Source of the DNA: Trichoplax adhaerens
Lineage: Eukaryota > Placozoa > Uniplacotomia > Trichoplacea > Trichoplacidae
Direction of reading: 5' to 3'
DNA: 64,000 nt
Assembly (NCBI RefSeq): GCF_000150275.1
Contig: NW_002060947.1
Location: 2,159,740 to 2,223,739 of the forward strand
Shown: positions 32,046 to 45,920 of the stretch, in pieces
Position numbering within the stretch: position 1 is the stretch's first letter
Layout: the number at the start of each line of letters is the position of its first letter
Program-made: the position numbers and the translations under genes
The notes under the pieces: model-generated
Told to the model about the DNA's origin: nothing
The model's database searches: none
Seen by the model: only the letters and a program-made list of their open reading frames with translations

Positions 32046-35000
32046 GAGGCAACGCTAAGAGATATTCCTGACAATAAGATTATGCAACTATTACAAGATG
32101 GTATCTTATTGTGCGAGTATGTTCATATACGTATTTACTGCCCTAATAATAAGATGATTCTTCTACATTGTTGTTGTAAAGGATTATGTTCATAAAGTGT
32201 ACTATGCGTATCAGGTAGTAGTCTTGATATCCGCGTTTAACTTTCTTATAGATTGTTATGTCACATTAAACCGGGCTTAATTACAAGACTGAATACAGAT
32301 GGTACTGAGGAAGCTTGGCTGGTAAGCATCGCTACTAATTTACTTTTATTGTATCTAACTCCTTGAAAGAATAGACTACTTCTTGATTTAACTTTCGCTC
32401 ATTTTGTTACATCAAGCTTCAGTACAAAGTTAAATAATCGCAATAATGAAATATAGAATAACAGATTTGACTTTCAGACCTATATTACTACATTCATTTC
32501 CTTAGAGTTATCATTGAGACATTAACAATATCGCTATTTAAGCATAATCAGTAACTGGAGAAGAAGAATGCCGCTGTTATAGCGCCTCTTAGTCATCTAA
32601 CGATCCAACATACGTATTCATAATTGCTATCTTAAGCAATATATTAACCTGTTGCTACTATTGAAAAGCGATTGGTGTATTCATTAGTAGATATGCTATA
32701 ACGGGCAATGCCTAAGACTGTAGTTGATACAGTCATTGCTGACAGACATCTTAAAAACCTTTGCAGCAACCCTTATGGACAACTGAGTTGCCTATCTAGA
32801 ATATCGTTATCGTACAACTAGTACTCTACATACTGTACCGAGTGACTAATTTACTTCATTCGGAGTTCCTGTATCTTATTTTAGAGTACTGAACATAGAT
32901 AATTGATTTGCCGCCTATATTTTTAATATGTCGCTACAATAGTCTTACTACATACATAGAAGAGTTACAAGTTTGGCATCCGTTATTAGAGTTACTATAA
33001 TTATAGTTAAAGAACCAACAATATCAGTATTATAATAGGCTTTACCTTTTATTAACTGTATATTTGGTTATATAATAAAGTAACAACCACAGCACGGCTG
33101 ATCGATGTTTTATTGTTAAATTTTACACAGGAGAATGTACAAAATTTCTTAAATGGGTGCCAGCGTTTAGGTCTAGAGTCATGGCAATTGTTCTCTTCTC
33201 AGGAGATTGTACAGTTGGCAGAGAACGAAGAATATAAGTAAGTTATGCGGTGTATTAGTTACTTGTATTGCATTTCAATCTTTTCAATCTAAAGTGTAAA
33301 ATTATTTTTTGATTACTGCAGCTTCTACGATGATAAGGCTATCATTAGACTTAAACATGTGAGTATCGTAGACGAAGATTAATTTAATTGTTTAAAATAT
33401 TTATCATATTCTATCAATGTAGCTGCTGGTCTATCCTGTTATGACCTAAAGCTGTTGCTCTTATCTCTAATTTATCTTTTGTTGTAGTAGTGTAAATTTA
33501 CAATGATAACTACGCAAGATTTTATTAATTGTAAAATACTCTTGCAGTTTCTTTCTACAATTTATTACCTTGGATTGAACGCTAATCAACAAAGAGATTT
33601 TACCGGACCATACTTAGATCTAGCTGTTATGAAAGATATAATAATTGATAATGATTCGGTGGTAAGGAGCTAGATGCATGCTTTAATTCTAAACATTTTT
33701 AGCTTTCTAGTACCTTCGTTGTCCTTAGCATTTAATTAAATACTTGTTAGTAAAATTTGATCAATTTATTTACGATATGTAAGTGAAGTACTACATATAT
33801 TTTCGTCCCGCTAACCAGAGTGTTTATCGTATATATGGTTAATTAGACTTATTATGTTTGTAGGATGCCAAGTCAAAATTTAACAGTCCGGAAACGCCTG
33901 ACCGTCAATACAATAACAGTTACAGTAAAAAAATTAATGGCCAGCAGCATCAATCACTAAATGGATTGCCTTATTATCAGAGTGCTGTGTCGCCAACACA
34001 TCCACCATCACATGTTAGTTGATATCCTACAATTATATTCAGCCTGATGGCATGTATTATTTGATAAACAAATATTAATTTTAACTCTGACTTTTCAAAT
34101 TCGCATAAAATAAAATAGACGAATGGGTATGCAAAATTTTCATCGGAAGAACGTCATGATGACTTAATTGTCTTAAAGCTAAGAGGTATACCTCATGACA
34201 AAGATCATTTTGGATTTACAGTTTCAGAAGAATACACCATCGCGGGACGTGCGTTACTGATAGACAGTGTCAGTTTAGGTAATGCTGTGTATTCATCATT
34301 TATATCCGTTCGTGTTGAATCGGTCTTGCATATCGCTTGAATTTGTCGTGAGCAATATAAGGGCTTACGTTTAAAATTCATCATTTGCTATGTGTCTCAG
34401 TATAGATATAAACTGTGCTTGAACCGTATTATAGGGAGTAGAGCAGAAGCAGAAGGGTTACGAATCAAAGATGAAATAGTTTGGATAAATGGGGAAGATG
34501 TACTGACAAAGTCAATAGATGTAATTCACGACATGATTACTGAAGTAAGCTTGAAGTTTCAACGTGTAGTTTGTCAGTAGCTCATACATAGTGGAACCAT
34601 AATTTGGTAATTAATATTTTTAATGAACAATCTGAACCTATTTTAACAGGGAATTAGAAATAGTAACCTTATGCTGAAAATTCGCCGTCATCAAAATCTA
34701 TATGGTAAGATTTGAAGATATTACCTTAATAATCCTTTACTGCTTTGCTAATAATTTAACGACACTGCCATTTTACGAAATTAAATTAATTTCGGTGATA
34801 CCTTCAAATACCGCATAATGTAACTGTGAATAGTTTAATTACTAATTTTTCACTTACCGTATACAGGAGGCAGATCTCCTAACGAATACTTTCCCATTAC
34901 ACCACTGATCACTAAAAACTTATTTTTTTATTGATGTATTGCAGGTGCGAAAGATTTCAGTGATACAGAAAGCATGGCATCATCAGTTGGAGATAAACTA

Positions 35001-37136
35001 ATATTACCTGAAGAGAATCCTATATGGAATAGCGTAGTTCAGGAAGCTGAAGAATATAATCAGGAATTATTATATAATGGAGACGATAAACAGTCAAACT
35101 ACAGTTTAAACGAAAGCGAAGATGGGGATGCTATTTCTGATATAGAAACTTTGAGTAGCCATTCAGTTAATAAACCATCAAGTCCAAGATTAGAAAATCG
35201 TAATAGAGGATTTTCTATAGGTTTAAAACCGCTTAAAGATGAATATAATACTTCAGATCACGATAACACTGATAACAGCCATGATGAAAACCGTCGTTCT
35301 TCACCTATGAGTGAGCAAAAACCTTATCGGAGATCCGCACAAATAACTAGCCTAAGGGTAAACCGAAAAACTGAAGATAAGATTGACAAGATTGATGATA
35401 ACGTTAAAGATACGACAAAATTTAAAAATCAGTCACATCGAATTAGAAGTCTTCCACGCTCCGTACGCGGAGAAACTCCGCAACCACTTAAGCAAGACAA
35501 AACTCCTGAACGAGACTCACCGAAATTAGTTAAAGATTTAACTAAAAACAGAACGGTGTCACCAAACTCTGAATCTAATATTCCAAAAAATGTGAGTCAG
35601 CCGCATCAGAAAAGAGAAAGTACAAATACGATAGTTTCCAGTAGAAAATCAAATGATGTCGTTATACAATCCAGAAGGCAGACACCCACTCCTACACGCG
35701 GCCCTTCCCCAATTGTTAGTCAAGACCAAGGGCATTCAGCTAGCCGAAGGATTCCCTTAAGAATGAGAGGAACTTCACCTGCAACTGTTAATCATGAGGA
35801 GCGACAGACGCCCAATATTCAGAGTAATAAGACGCCTGCTCGAATCATTAACAGAACTACGCCGTCAAAGAAGGTTTCATCAGCGCCTGCAGTAAGAACT
35901 TTACCAGTTAAGAGTAAGACGCCAAGTGAACCGACAGTTGATCCGGCTCCACAAGTAAATCAGCGAAGCATAGAAAGAAATAGCCCAGTGGTCGAAAATC
36001 GGCCGAGTCCTTTTCATAGTAGACCGTTGAGAAGTACCCAATCGCGACTACCATCAAGGCCAAATTTGCAATCGAAAAATATAACACCTGCTTCGTCTGC
36101 TAACCAAAACCGGGAAGCAAATTCATCTAATAACAATGTTCCCGCTAAAAGTCCCATTACTGCACCACCAACTCGTGTTAATCGTCCTTCATATGGTAGA
36201 CAGTCACCTGCTATGAAATCTACTGATAGTGAACCTGAGATACCACCTCCAAGGAAGACAAACAATTCTTCTAGCAATAAGCAAGTATATCCACCGAATT
36301 CCCTACGTAATGCTATTCCACCTCGACGAAATATAACAAATCAGCCCAGCAAGGGAAATGCTATTCCTAGTAACCAACCATATGGACGTACACAGCGAAG
36401 TGAAACTTCTACCAAGAATTTTCCAGTTCGTGCTACTCCGTTGAACACGAATTCTTCTACGGAGTACAATCTTTCGGCTGCTCCATCTAGAAATCCCCCA
36501 GTTGCTGATCAAAATAATCGCGCTTATGATTCCAATAATTTATATAATAAAAAAGTTAATGGGGATCATCAAAATTCTAACGGGCAACCTAATAATCCGC
36601 ACGGTCGATCTGTGCTGGCTCATCCAGTAAACCGGAATACCTTTAATTCTAGAACAGCGGATCGCAACGTAAATGTCCCAGTTCAGTCTCTTAATAATCC
36701 GAGTGGGTATCATCCACGTTCAGGATTTGGATACCCTGTAAATCCCAATGCTAATCCTGGATTAACACCTCCTGCTAGAAGGCAGCCTACAACAAATGGT
36801 GGATTTAACAAGCCAAGTTAGTACGATACTTATACTAATACAATAGTTTTTTTGCTTGTTAAGATGGGCTATTTAGTAAGTAATGGTCGAAATATTATAA
36901 GTATCTTATTGTAACGCTATTTTAATTATTTATCAGCTGCCAGTGGACAGGGTTCCTATGGTAACCCTTCCAAATTAGATCAAAAAAGCCCAATCAGCAA
37001 TAGCCAAAGTAAGTTCTCTAATTGTGATATCACAATTATTCATATTTTTCCCATAGTTTATTTAATTGCTTATAACTGACATTACGTTCCGGATATTTTA
37101 CACCTTGTAGGTTTCAACAACTGGTCTTCCGTTTGA
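32046..37136 (+). CDS. LMO7/LIMCH1-like protein with CH and PDZ domains (5' end missing)
   Basis: An actin- and junction-type scaffold resembling LMO7. Exons: 32046-32116, 32252-32321, 33131-33237, 33322-33358, 33548-33661, 33864-34013, 34119-34278, 34435-34544, 34650-34704, 34945-36816, 36937-37008, 37111-37136 (TGA), with matching phases throughout. Exons 1-5 encode a calponin-homology domain (LLQDGILLCELLCHIKPG, NFLNGCQRLGL, TIYYLGLNA); its first helix is on an unplaced upstream exon. Exons 7-8 encode a PDZ domain (FGFTVSEE, EGLRIKDEIVWING, HDMI). The 1.87-kb exon 10 is a disordered, Ser/Pro/Arg/Asn-rich tail with repeated SP/TP sites and PSRP- or RPS-type motifs. No LIM domain is seen before the stop. 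The last residues WSSV resemble a class I PDZ ligand. A shorter reading would stop at 36821 if the intron after 36816 is retained. Confidence 0.82.
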
Positions 37137-39306
37137 TTTTCGTCATTTTTGCTGGTGTATTCAAGTTTTATCTACTTTTACCCTTTTATTAACTACCATT
37201 TATATTATAACTTAAGTTCATGACAACTAATGGTTACTTACAGATCATTTAATTAAGTTCGATTATTTTTATGTCTTTATCTGGTAATCCAGCTTTGTAA
37301 GTACAAATTAACGAAATCAAGGCGTAGTGTATGCTAAGTGAAGAAACCCTATTATGTTATGTTTCATAATTTGACATATGCTGCGTTCTTAATTTAAGGG
37401 AGAAATTGTAGATGATTTTTATAAGCTCAATGGATAATATAATTAGCGGATATACTCGTACTGATATACAGTGAGATCTTGCTTGAAAACAATTAAGTTA
37501 GAAATTTTTAATTTTATCATAATGATCTCAATTCAATTTTATTTTTATTTTACGAGCACAATTATTTGCCGGCTATTCGTACGTATGATCGCACATCATG
37601 TTCAGTAACTTTGCATATGAATTATAAATATAATCGCGATAACAGAATAATTTGCAATCAATGCAACGGATCCAAATGGTCAAATACCTTTCGCTTGTGA
37701 TCAGCAGGGCGTTTGAACGTCTATGCCTACAATCACATGTAAAGGATAGATCAAATTTTGCGATTGTCTTGACCGACTTATTGAAAAATATATAATGTAA
37801 AGACCGATGAACGATGGGAAACTTAGGTGCAATTTTTCACGTTTCCAAATGTGAACGCCGGTATTACTTAGATTATAATCCGGGATTAACGATAATTATT
37901 CTTTTAAGGATAGAATGTACTATTGTACTGTTGTACGTCATAATACAATAATACAATTATTGTAATCATATACTTCAATGCATTTACTTGTATATTGGCA
38001 GATTGTAGCTTATATGGTTCTGTGAGGTAATTTTAAAATCCGTATATACTGTAAATTTGCTTATACTTGTGTGCTAATTATATTAACTTTATATTTATAG
38101 CAATAAACGCCTTATTGCTGTTGTGTAGACATCAATGTGATCTTACATGCATACATCACGAGCAAATAAATTACTACTACGATTTTATAGCGTCGAAAGT
38201 AATTTTATTGGGTTGTTTTAGTGATCCATTACTAACACCGGTAAATAGAATCACAGCAGGTATTAAACTCCGTATGCATGGAGAATCGGTTTATATAAAG
38301 CTTTGGTACATGACTTACAGTAAGATGATATGCCAAAGTAGTGATAGTACCATTTTATGGCTATGAAATGTATGTACAGTGCGTGATATATATGAAGATT
38401 CGATTGTTCAAATTTGACTTATTGAATTTACCAATGGACTCCTTGAAACTGCAGGCGAAATTTGATAGTTTTAGCACGTATAGGTTGACACAGACATTTC
38501 CTTACTGGTACCGTATAATAACGGTGTTACTTATTTATCAGAGTCTTACAAACTTGAAGATAGCTACGATCTCGATCACGAAATATGCATCCCATATCGT
38601 ATTTATACAAGATAAGTGAATTAGAGTATACAGGGATCAATATTTACAGAAAGCAATTTTAATGTTATCTTTCAATGAATTTCCGTACTAGACTTCTTTA
38701 GATATTGATTTCAAATCCGAATAGCTTACAGAAATTCTATCATTAGTACAAAATAATTTGCAGATAGATATGTGTATACTGTACATATAGTTATAACATC
38801 GACTTTTGCGAGATATCACTGAAAGCATGCAGAGCAGTGACATACAAACAGTTAATTGACGTGATGTGCCATGAGTTGGGGTTTACACTAGTATCAATGA
38901 TATATGTTGGATACTAATATTGTTATTTATTAAATTAAAGTTAAATTTACTTTTCTAAGTTGTAAAACCTTCAACGCTTATGAATTACCATGATACCGAA
39001 CTGCGGCCTTGAATTTCTAACGTGCACTATTACTATGAAGCAATCAATATTATTATCTCATTACTATAAAATTTCAATCCAAAAATCTTAATTTATCTAC
39101 CATCTGTTGTTTATTTTTGAAAAATCCATTAATAAAATTGATTTCAAGTTCAGGATGAAAATAGTTGTGAGTCATTGAAATAATAATATTGCTGCATGTA
39201 TAACATCTCAGTAAATAAGTTCAGCAGCATTAACAACATTTTTAATTTAAACCGCAAATTTTAGAAAATTTTATATAATTGCGTTATTACAACAGCATAA
39301 TCTAAT
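37137..39306. other. Intergenic region between two convergent genes
   Basis: Lies between the 3' ends of the CH+PDZ gene and TSR1. I see no LIM-domain exon, RNA gene or clear repeat. Open frames near 38067-38619 look like chance: no motif and no splice logic. Confidence 0.5.
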
Positions 39307-42300
39307 TTACAGATTTGTATCCATTTTGGTTTCAAATTTTCTAGCGGTTGTCTCATTTGTCGGCTGATCGTTAACGGAAAGACTTAGTATAGGTCGAGGT
39401 ACGATAGGATTATAATCCCAAATTGGAAAATTACGCTTATAAAGATTCATGCATATTGTATCGTGTGCTTTTAATTGCTTATCAAAGATACACTTCATAT
39501 GCCCGTGAGTTCCTATAAATGAAAATATTCAACTTTTACCGAACCATATTATATAACTAAATGAAATTATTTAAGCAAATAACTTGTTGTAATAGGATTG
39601 GCAAACCTAAAGCTTCTTTAATATGACCACGACGACCGAACTTGCTATATAACTCAACGGGTTTGAACCACGCAATATCCTCTATAAACGATAACAAACA
39701 GCGTTCACATCAATGTCTAAAATCCTATGCTTAATCATGGGATATGACTGCTATCCCTATCACTCACCTCTGTTAAAGAACATATATCGGATAACAGCAA
39801 TCCTTTTATGAATTTTATAGGGGTGACCGCTTAGAACGATCTTCTCAACAACAGTTCTATCAGGATTAACGTTTAATAATGATCCAGTAGCAACTAAAGA
39901 GAATCCTAAGAACGCATTTGTATCAATTGCAATTACAAAATTTTGGTTACATTGCCATCACGTTAAGAGTCAATAAGACTATACATAAGAGGATTTAATC
40001 AATCATAGCTAACCTCCGTCTTCATTTTCTCTAAATACAATAACAGGAGCAGGAGGAAACATAATCGGGCAGTACATAGTCGCAACTATTGCTTCATTAG
40101 TACGGAAAAATCTTTCCAACTACCATTCAACATAATACATTTTCCATCATTTAGAGTATTTAAGACTAGACGGTGATATTAAATATATCTAATTTCTACA
40201 GTTATTAATAGTACTTTGTGCTTATTTCCTGTTGAATGTTGAGAAAACATTGGACTTGCCGAAAAGCGCCGAAATCCTACTTGAAACATCATTCTATCCT
40301 AGTTATGTTTTGGAAGAGAGTAATCATCAGCATTTATGGTATCTTTGTTTTAATATGAAATTGTCAATTGCGCACGAAAGTCATTATCATTCAATCGTAT
40401 TAACATACATTTGATTCGATTGTTCCAGAGTAATAAGCAGTCCGTTGTAAAACAAAATTTAGCACAGACATCTGCAATACGACAATAAGTATAACTTTAA
40501 AAGAGATGTTTAGTAAATGTGCCGACTTTTCGTCTAAACTTGCCTTTTGTTCATGTTGTAACAGACCAAATATTACTAATGGCCTATGAGTTTGAAGATT
40601 ATCTGCGTGGGAAGGTATAAGTCAGATTTTTACAGGAACCTTTACATTTTTGTCTGTTTTTCTAATAGATTAAATTTACAGGACGCTGACCTGCAATATC
40701 TCTCGGAACATTCTTAATATGAAGTGTCACGTACCACCCTATCTATAATATATATAAAAACAGAGATATTAAAGAATACAAATTCTATTATTAATTATAA
40801 GTAACATTCTTGCAGAATTAGTTACCTGGACATTAGATTCTTCATTGGATGACAAGATAACCTTCCTTGTATGCTTGAAATTCTGAAATTGAAATATTCT
40901 AGCGAGCAAACAGAAATAAACCAAAGCAGTCAGAAGCTACAATATCCTCAACAGCTAATTTATACATCAATAATTTTACACAAATATAAAATCTTTTCAT
41001 TGGCATGATAAGAAAACAAGAAGATACCTGGAGTAATCCCTAGGCAAGTCTTCCTTGGGATCCCAGGGAGAAGTTCTAAAGCTCCGTAAGCCCCGATAGC
41101 TTGAAAAATATTAATATTTAATTGCTACCATTACGCGTACAAATAAAGGATTTCAATTTAATTGAAACTATATTCCTAGTTTTATGAGCATTACTCAATA
41201 AATGCTTCTCTAGCTGGAATATTAAGTGGCGTATCAATCTCATCTGGAAAAGTACGGTCTTCCTTTTCTGCTCGCATCTTTTCTAACCTTTAATAAACAT
41301 AATAGCGCTATTTAATGAAACTTTACTGGTTGTATAAAAACCTATCTCACAGAAATCATACTCGGTTCTTTCTCTTTCCCAGTCCATTTCTTGATCATAA
41401 TTGATAGCATCTCCATCCATGACTGTTGAAAATGTAACCGTTTTAGATTCGCCTTCATGGCTGCTATATGCCTATATAGGAAGTAGTTGTCGTGTTATGC
41501 CTTTAATGTAGTAAGTTTTAAAAATTTTGCCAACATGATAACTTACTGGCGAAGCAGGCTCGTCGTGGTCGTATTCAACGGCATCAGGAATATCATCGTT
41601 GCTGAAATTATTTTCATCGTCGTCCGCATCATCATCCTTGGAAATAGGAGGTCAACTTGGTATTAGTACTGGTTACAAGACACTACACATATGTCCAATT
41701 GTCCATTTGCACATATATAAATAGTATAAATAAGGAAATATATCAATACGAACGAGGCCATCGTTTTCTTCGTCATCACTTGCTACGATCCAACAAGCTT
41801 GATAACTTGATGTACCCGCAGGAACTGCAAATTTTCTATTACGTTTCATTTTCTGTTTCCGTTCTTCTGCCATTTTAGAGAATTACAATAAAATAATTCA
41901 ATAATTACATTTATCAACATGAATCGTTTGTTATTTTAATATTTCACTCGTAACTATTTTAGCATAGATTACCATCTGCTTGTTGCAATTCTTCTTCAGT
42001 TGGCCATGTCTGCTCATCATTTAAGGTATCTATGTCAGCTTCAGCTATAAGGGTTTCCTATTAATTGATACGGAATAGTGCTTTTTAAACTTCTTTCATT
42101 TAAAATTCATCGTCAGCATGAATACATCTAGGCTAAATAGGTTAATTGTTATATCCCATACTTGCATTGCAGGATCAGCTTCATCTAATACTCGCATATC
42201 TTCTTCCATACTTTCAATCTATGTAATCGACATTATAAAATTACACTAAAAATCTTTCTTTACTCGTAATAGATATTTTATCACGAGCAGTAATTACTAC

Positions 42301-44542
42301 CTGATCAGTTGAGGATCGTCTGCTGTTTGAGTTTAGCGATGGATTTGGTGGGGCAGTAATCTAATTATTAAAATGATAAGGATACTTGAAAAGTACATAT
42401 GATTATATCTATATTGAGCTCTGCACAGTAAATCTGATCTTCGTTATATTATCGGAGACAATAAAGATACGTTCACAATGATCTTTGCATGCAGTAATTC
42501 GTTAACCGGTTATTGAGTTATACTTTTATGCTTGGCATAGGTTTTAACTTACCTTTAGTAATTGATATTCGCCACTTCCAGGTATGTATACGAGATTGTT
42601 GGCTGATAATGAATGTCCACGTAGATATCCTGTTACTTGTAAAACACCATTGTCGCTACTGTCGCATTCATTAAATTCAACTGTTTCAGCAAGCAAATAC
42701 GGCCGAATTTCACGGTATGTTATCTTTTGCAATTTAGTGGTAGCAGCAATGCGAAGAATCCTTTGCGCATCCTAAATTATATGTTTTTTTACATTACCAT
42801 ACGGTTTTAAAAGTTTGTGTAACAAAGAAATTGCTTTCAACCTGTTGAGTGTCCAAATGAAACCATTTTTCCTTGGAAAATCTTAAATATCAGATAGAAA
42901 TAATTCACTCGGTTAGTAATCACTCATAACTGTAAGGCTAAGTTCTTACAGAGTTTAAAACTGATGCTATTGCTAGTCCGAATTTGAGACAAGACGAAAC
43001 AGGTGGACAATATGCATAGTATATTATATTGCGTTTATGATTACTTTTGTAAGACAATTTTTTGGATATTTCTTTTAATTTCATGCTGTTTTTTGCCACT
43101 ATGGTTGATTATTCCTTGCGCCGTAACAATAGAAGTCGGCAATCCTTGTGCAAATAGACATGAAAGGCAATGATGTCCATACGAATCGATAATCTCGTTA
43201 CTTGCGGAAAGAACAAATAATATCGTATCTGCGATCTAATGATGTATATACATACATATTTAGATATCATGGTACTGCATATTAAACGACAAGCATATTT
43301 ACGAGTATCTTATAAAGTGCTCATTGGTTGACTTTGTTATCATGTGAATGAATATAGGTCATTTAGGAATCAATGCTATAACCTTTGCAGCGTCTAAACA
43401 AGCATATAGATCTTTTAATGGTGGTTGCAATATTGTAAAAGTTGCTTTATACGAATTCGACCTAAGTGATAAGATAATGATACGGCCATTAAGTATAATA
43501 CAGATAGACGTTTAAGGTAACGTAGCAATACACCATTATATTGTACAGTACAATACTTGCACAATTTTGCCCGAGGCAGTTGATATGCGTATCTAGATTC
43601 CAAGTTGTACTTACACTAGTGTAGTACCGGAATATCCCTTAATGATATTGGCCGTCTCGTCACACGAAGTTATATCATTTACAATTTTATTGCTGTCAAC
43701 TGCATGCAAGCTTAGTGGGATAACAGCCTAAAATGTCATAAAGTTATTCAGTCAGTACCAATGATTGTTATTTTGTTGATGGTTCTATCTGCAACTTACT
43801 ATGATATGAGGAACGGAGCCAAGGTTTCCAATACCTCTTTTCTTTGTTAAAACTTCTTGACGTTTATGCTTACGAATTTGACTAAGCTATCGGTTTGAAT
43901 ATACGTAAGGAAATGTTAGTAAGAATCATTCAACATTAAAAGACAAAAATGCCAAATTATAGAGGCAAAATATAGGACTATTCTTCCTGTAACTGATGCA
44001 AATTAACTAGGTTTTGATCCTTATCAATGCATTGACTGTATATTATGTCTTCCAATATTATTATCAAGCTATACCAACCCTATTTTGGCGTTGTTGTTTA
44101 CTCAAAGCATGATGTAGTCGACGTGATATTGATTTAGCTCCGACCCTTCCTAAAATCGATAAAATGGCACAGGTATAACAACAACTCTAACTCTATTCAT
44201 TAGTTATATCTTGTAGCTTGATTGATAGCCTGCTAATTATAACAATTACTGTGCATTTTGCATGTAGCAGTACAAAATCCTAAAAGTGGCTTGGATAGCT
44301 ATTAGGATTAACGGTAATCCAATATACTATAATTTAGTATGTTCAATATGCATGCGAGTAGTTTGGCAACTCCAATCACTATAATCACGTCAAGATACTG
44401 TACTGTATATAACAGAATGGAACGAGCTAGTACCGCTATTGATTTCGTCCAGCTTTCCTTTACTACGATGCTTTCCATGTTTGTGACTTTTATTTGTTTG
44501 TTTGAAAGGACCAGGCCTGTGTTTCACCTGTGCATCAGCCAT
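39307..44542 (-). CDS. TSR1: TSR1, 40S pre-ribosome maturation factor, 25 exons, complete
   Basis: TSR1 is a BMS1-related, catalytically inactive GTPase-like factor needed for late 40S maturation. The spliced ORF is in frame at 814 aa (human about 804). Exons: 44434-44542, 44079-44149, 43800-43886, 43615-43727, 43383-43461, 43045-43235, 42842-42881, 42553-42771, 42301-42360, 42162-42218, 41973-42057, 41754-41866, 41547-41636, 41362-41471, 41195-41287, 41028-41099, 40826-40898, 40691-40742, 40544-40602, 40409-40471, 40215-40298, 40014-40119, 39768-39905, 39607-39681, 39307-39512. Family blocks in order: HRPGPFKQ with a basic N-terminus, [23 protein letters not shown] plus [28 protein letters not shown], an acidic patch, [70 protein letters not shown] and MNLYKRNFP. 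Intron 19 has a GC donor. It is head-to-head with UNC50, about 2.5 kb away. Confidence 0.96.
40472..40543 (-). other. GC-AG intron in TSR1
   Basis: The exon ends ...CAAAAG and the intron starts GCAAGT (donor GC at 40542-40543 on the minus strand). The acceptor is TATTGCAG before 40471. The join gives HEQK followed by MSVLN, which is the conserved TSR1 order. No GT donor near this position keeps the frame and the conserved residues. AG|GCAAGT is the typical context of GC-AG introns. Confidence 0.85.
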
Positions 44543-44689
44543 TTTTGTCGCATATAACGTTGCAGAAAGAGAGCTGGACAGCGATGATAATGGCTTGAGC
44601 TGCCGGTGCCTGTTTTAGATCGATCCTGGATCTGCACGCCTGATGTCTGTCCACTTGACATCTGAAGCCCGAGCAGATCACTAGCTCGG

Positions 44690-44960
44690 AGTACAGTACC
44701 GTACAGTACAGTACACTACAGTGTACAGTGTACAGTCATAGTCTATCGGTCACGATTTGCGACCCTATTCGAGACCGTGATCAGTTAGTTGTACACGTCA
44801 CTGCTAGCGTTGTCGAGGACCTTCTACAGTACTATACTCTGTGTACTGTAGCATTGTACTGTACAGTACTATAATGCTTGTACATAATAACAGACTGTAC
44901 AATACGTAGAGTGCGTCGCTATCATAATTACGGTGTACAGCATGTACTGTCCTGTCCTGT
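44690..44960. repeat. GTAC-rich palindromic cluster
   Basis: Contains GTACAGTACCGTACAGTAC, then ACAGTGTACAGTGTACAG near 44720, TTGTACTGTACAGTAC near 44855 and CATGTACTGTCCTGTCC near 44942. It begins about 150 bp upstream of the TSR1 start codon, so it may overlap the promoter. Confidence 0.65.
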
Positions 44961-45726
44961 CTTGCACAGTACACTGTGAGAGTCACAAGGAGACTCGAAC
45001 TGGAGAAAATCCCCCATTTTTCCCTTGACTAGAGAGTCGAAAACTGTGCAAAATAGATGTCGTAAAAAATTTTCCATTTTAGTGTAATCGATTCTTAACT
45101 GGCGACATTTATATTGCAAGTAGAGTTACAGTCTGTACTGCACCGTACTGTAGTTTTGAAATTTTCACATTCGCCAGATCGAACAGGAAAGCGAATGTTG
45201 TTGTCGCCATTCTTCTATTTACTGACGCATAGGACTGAAAATCTGCTGGTACATCATCTCCAAAATCGATTATTTCTTCAAGCAAGGACTGATAGAAGAT
45301 GGATAGAAGGTTTAATATGCTAAATGATAAGATAACTGATCGATTTGAATGCCATGCTTCAGCTTACTTTAGAATTTAGTACTACGAATATGCAATATAT
45401 AAGTGGATCGTTGACCTATAATGTACTACGTGGCTGCAAATGCTAAGTTTTCCAAAGCTACAACATGCTCGTTAGAATAAAATTGACAGTGATAGAAGCT
45501 TGTACAGCCCTCGCACTATCATTTGAAGCATATGTACGTTTATCTTTACTGAAACTACAGTGAAGATGGCCACATCAAGCCGTGCAAGGCATAGTAGATA
45601 AGTGACTCTTGCTTGATGATATTATGGAAAAAATACGTGCACCCATAAGGAGTTCAATCTGTTAAATACCAATGTGGTTATTTACCATTTCTTGCTTTAG
45701 ATCCTTACTGGAGTACTATACTAGAC

Positions 45727-45920
45727 ATGCAGTAGATTAGTTATCAATTGCTTGAAATTAAAAACTCTTGCACTGGATACTTTGATGAATTAGATAGTAC
45801 TTTGAAAAGATAACTTTTACAGAACATGCAGTCGGTTATCAATTGCTTGAAATTAAACACTCTTGCAGTTGGATAATTTGATGCATTAGATAAAACTTTG
45901 AGAAGATAGCTTTCAATGTC
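45727..45920. repeat. Tandem duplication, period about 96 bp
   Basis: TTATCAATTGCTTGAAATTA occurs at 45741 and 45837. The following segments (AAACTCTTGCACTGGATAC versus ACACTCTTGCAGTTGGATA, then TTTGATG, ATTAGATA and CTTTGA) also match. The copies are moderately diverged. Confidence 0.75.

Noticed and set aside
36014-36512. Minus-strand ORFs of 87 and 69 aa
   Set aside because: They are antisense shadows of the long disordered exon of the CH+PDZ gene.
38067-38619. Two overlapping plus-strand ORFs considered as possible extra exons of the CH+PDZ gene
   Set aside because: No LIM or other domain pattern; the gene has a supported stop at 37136 and no linking splice phase was found.
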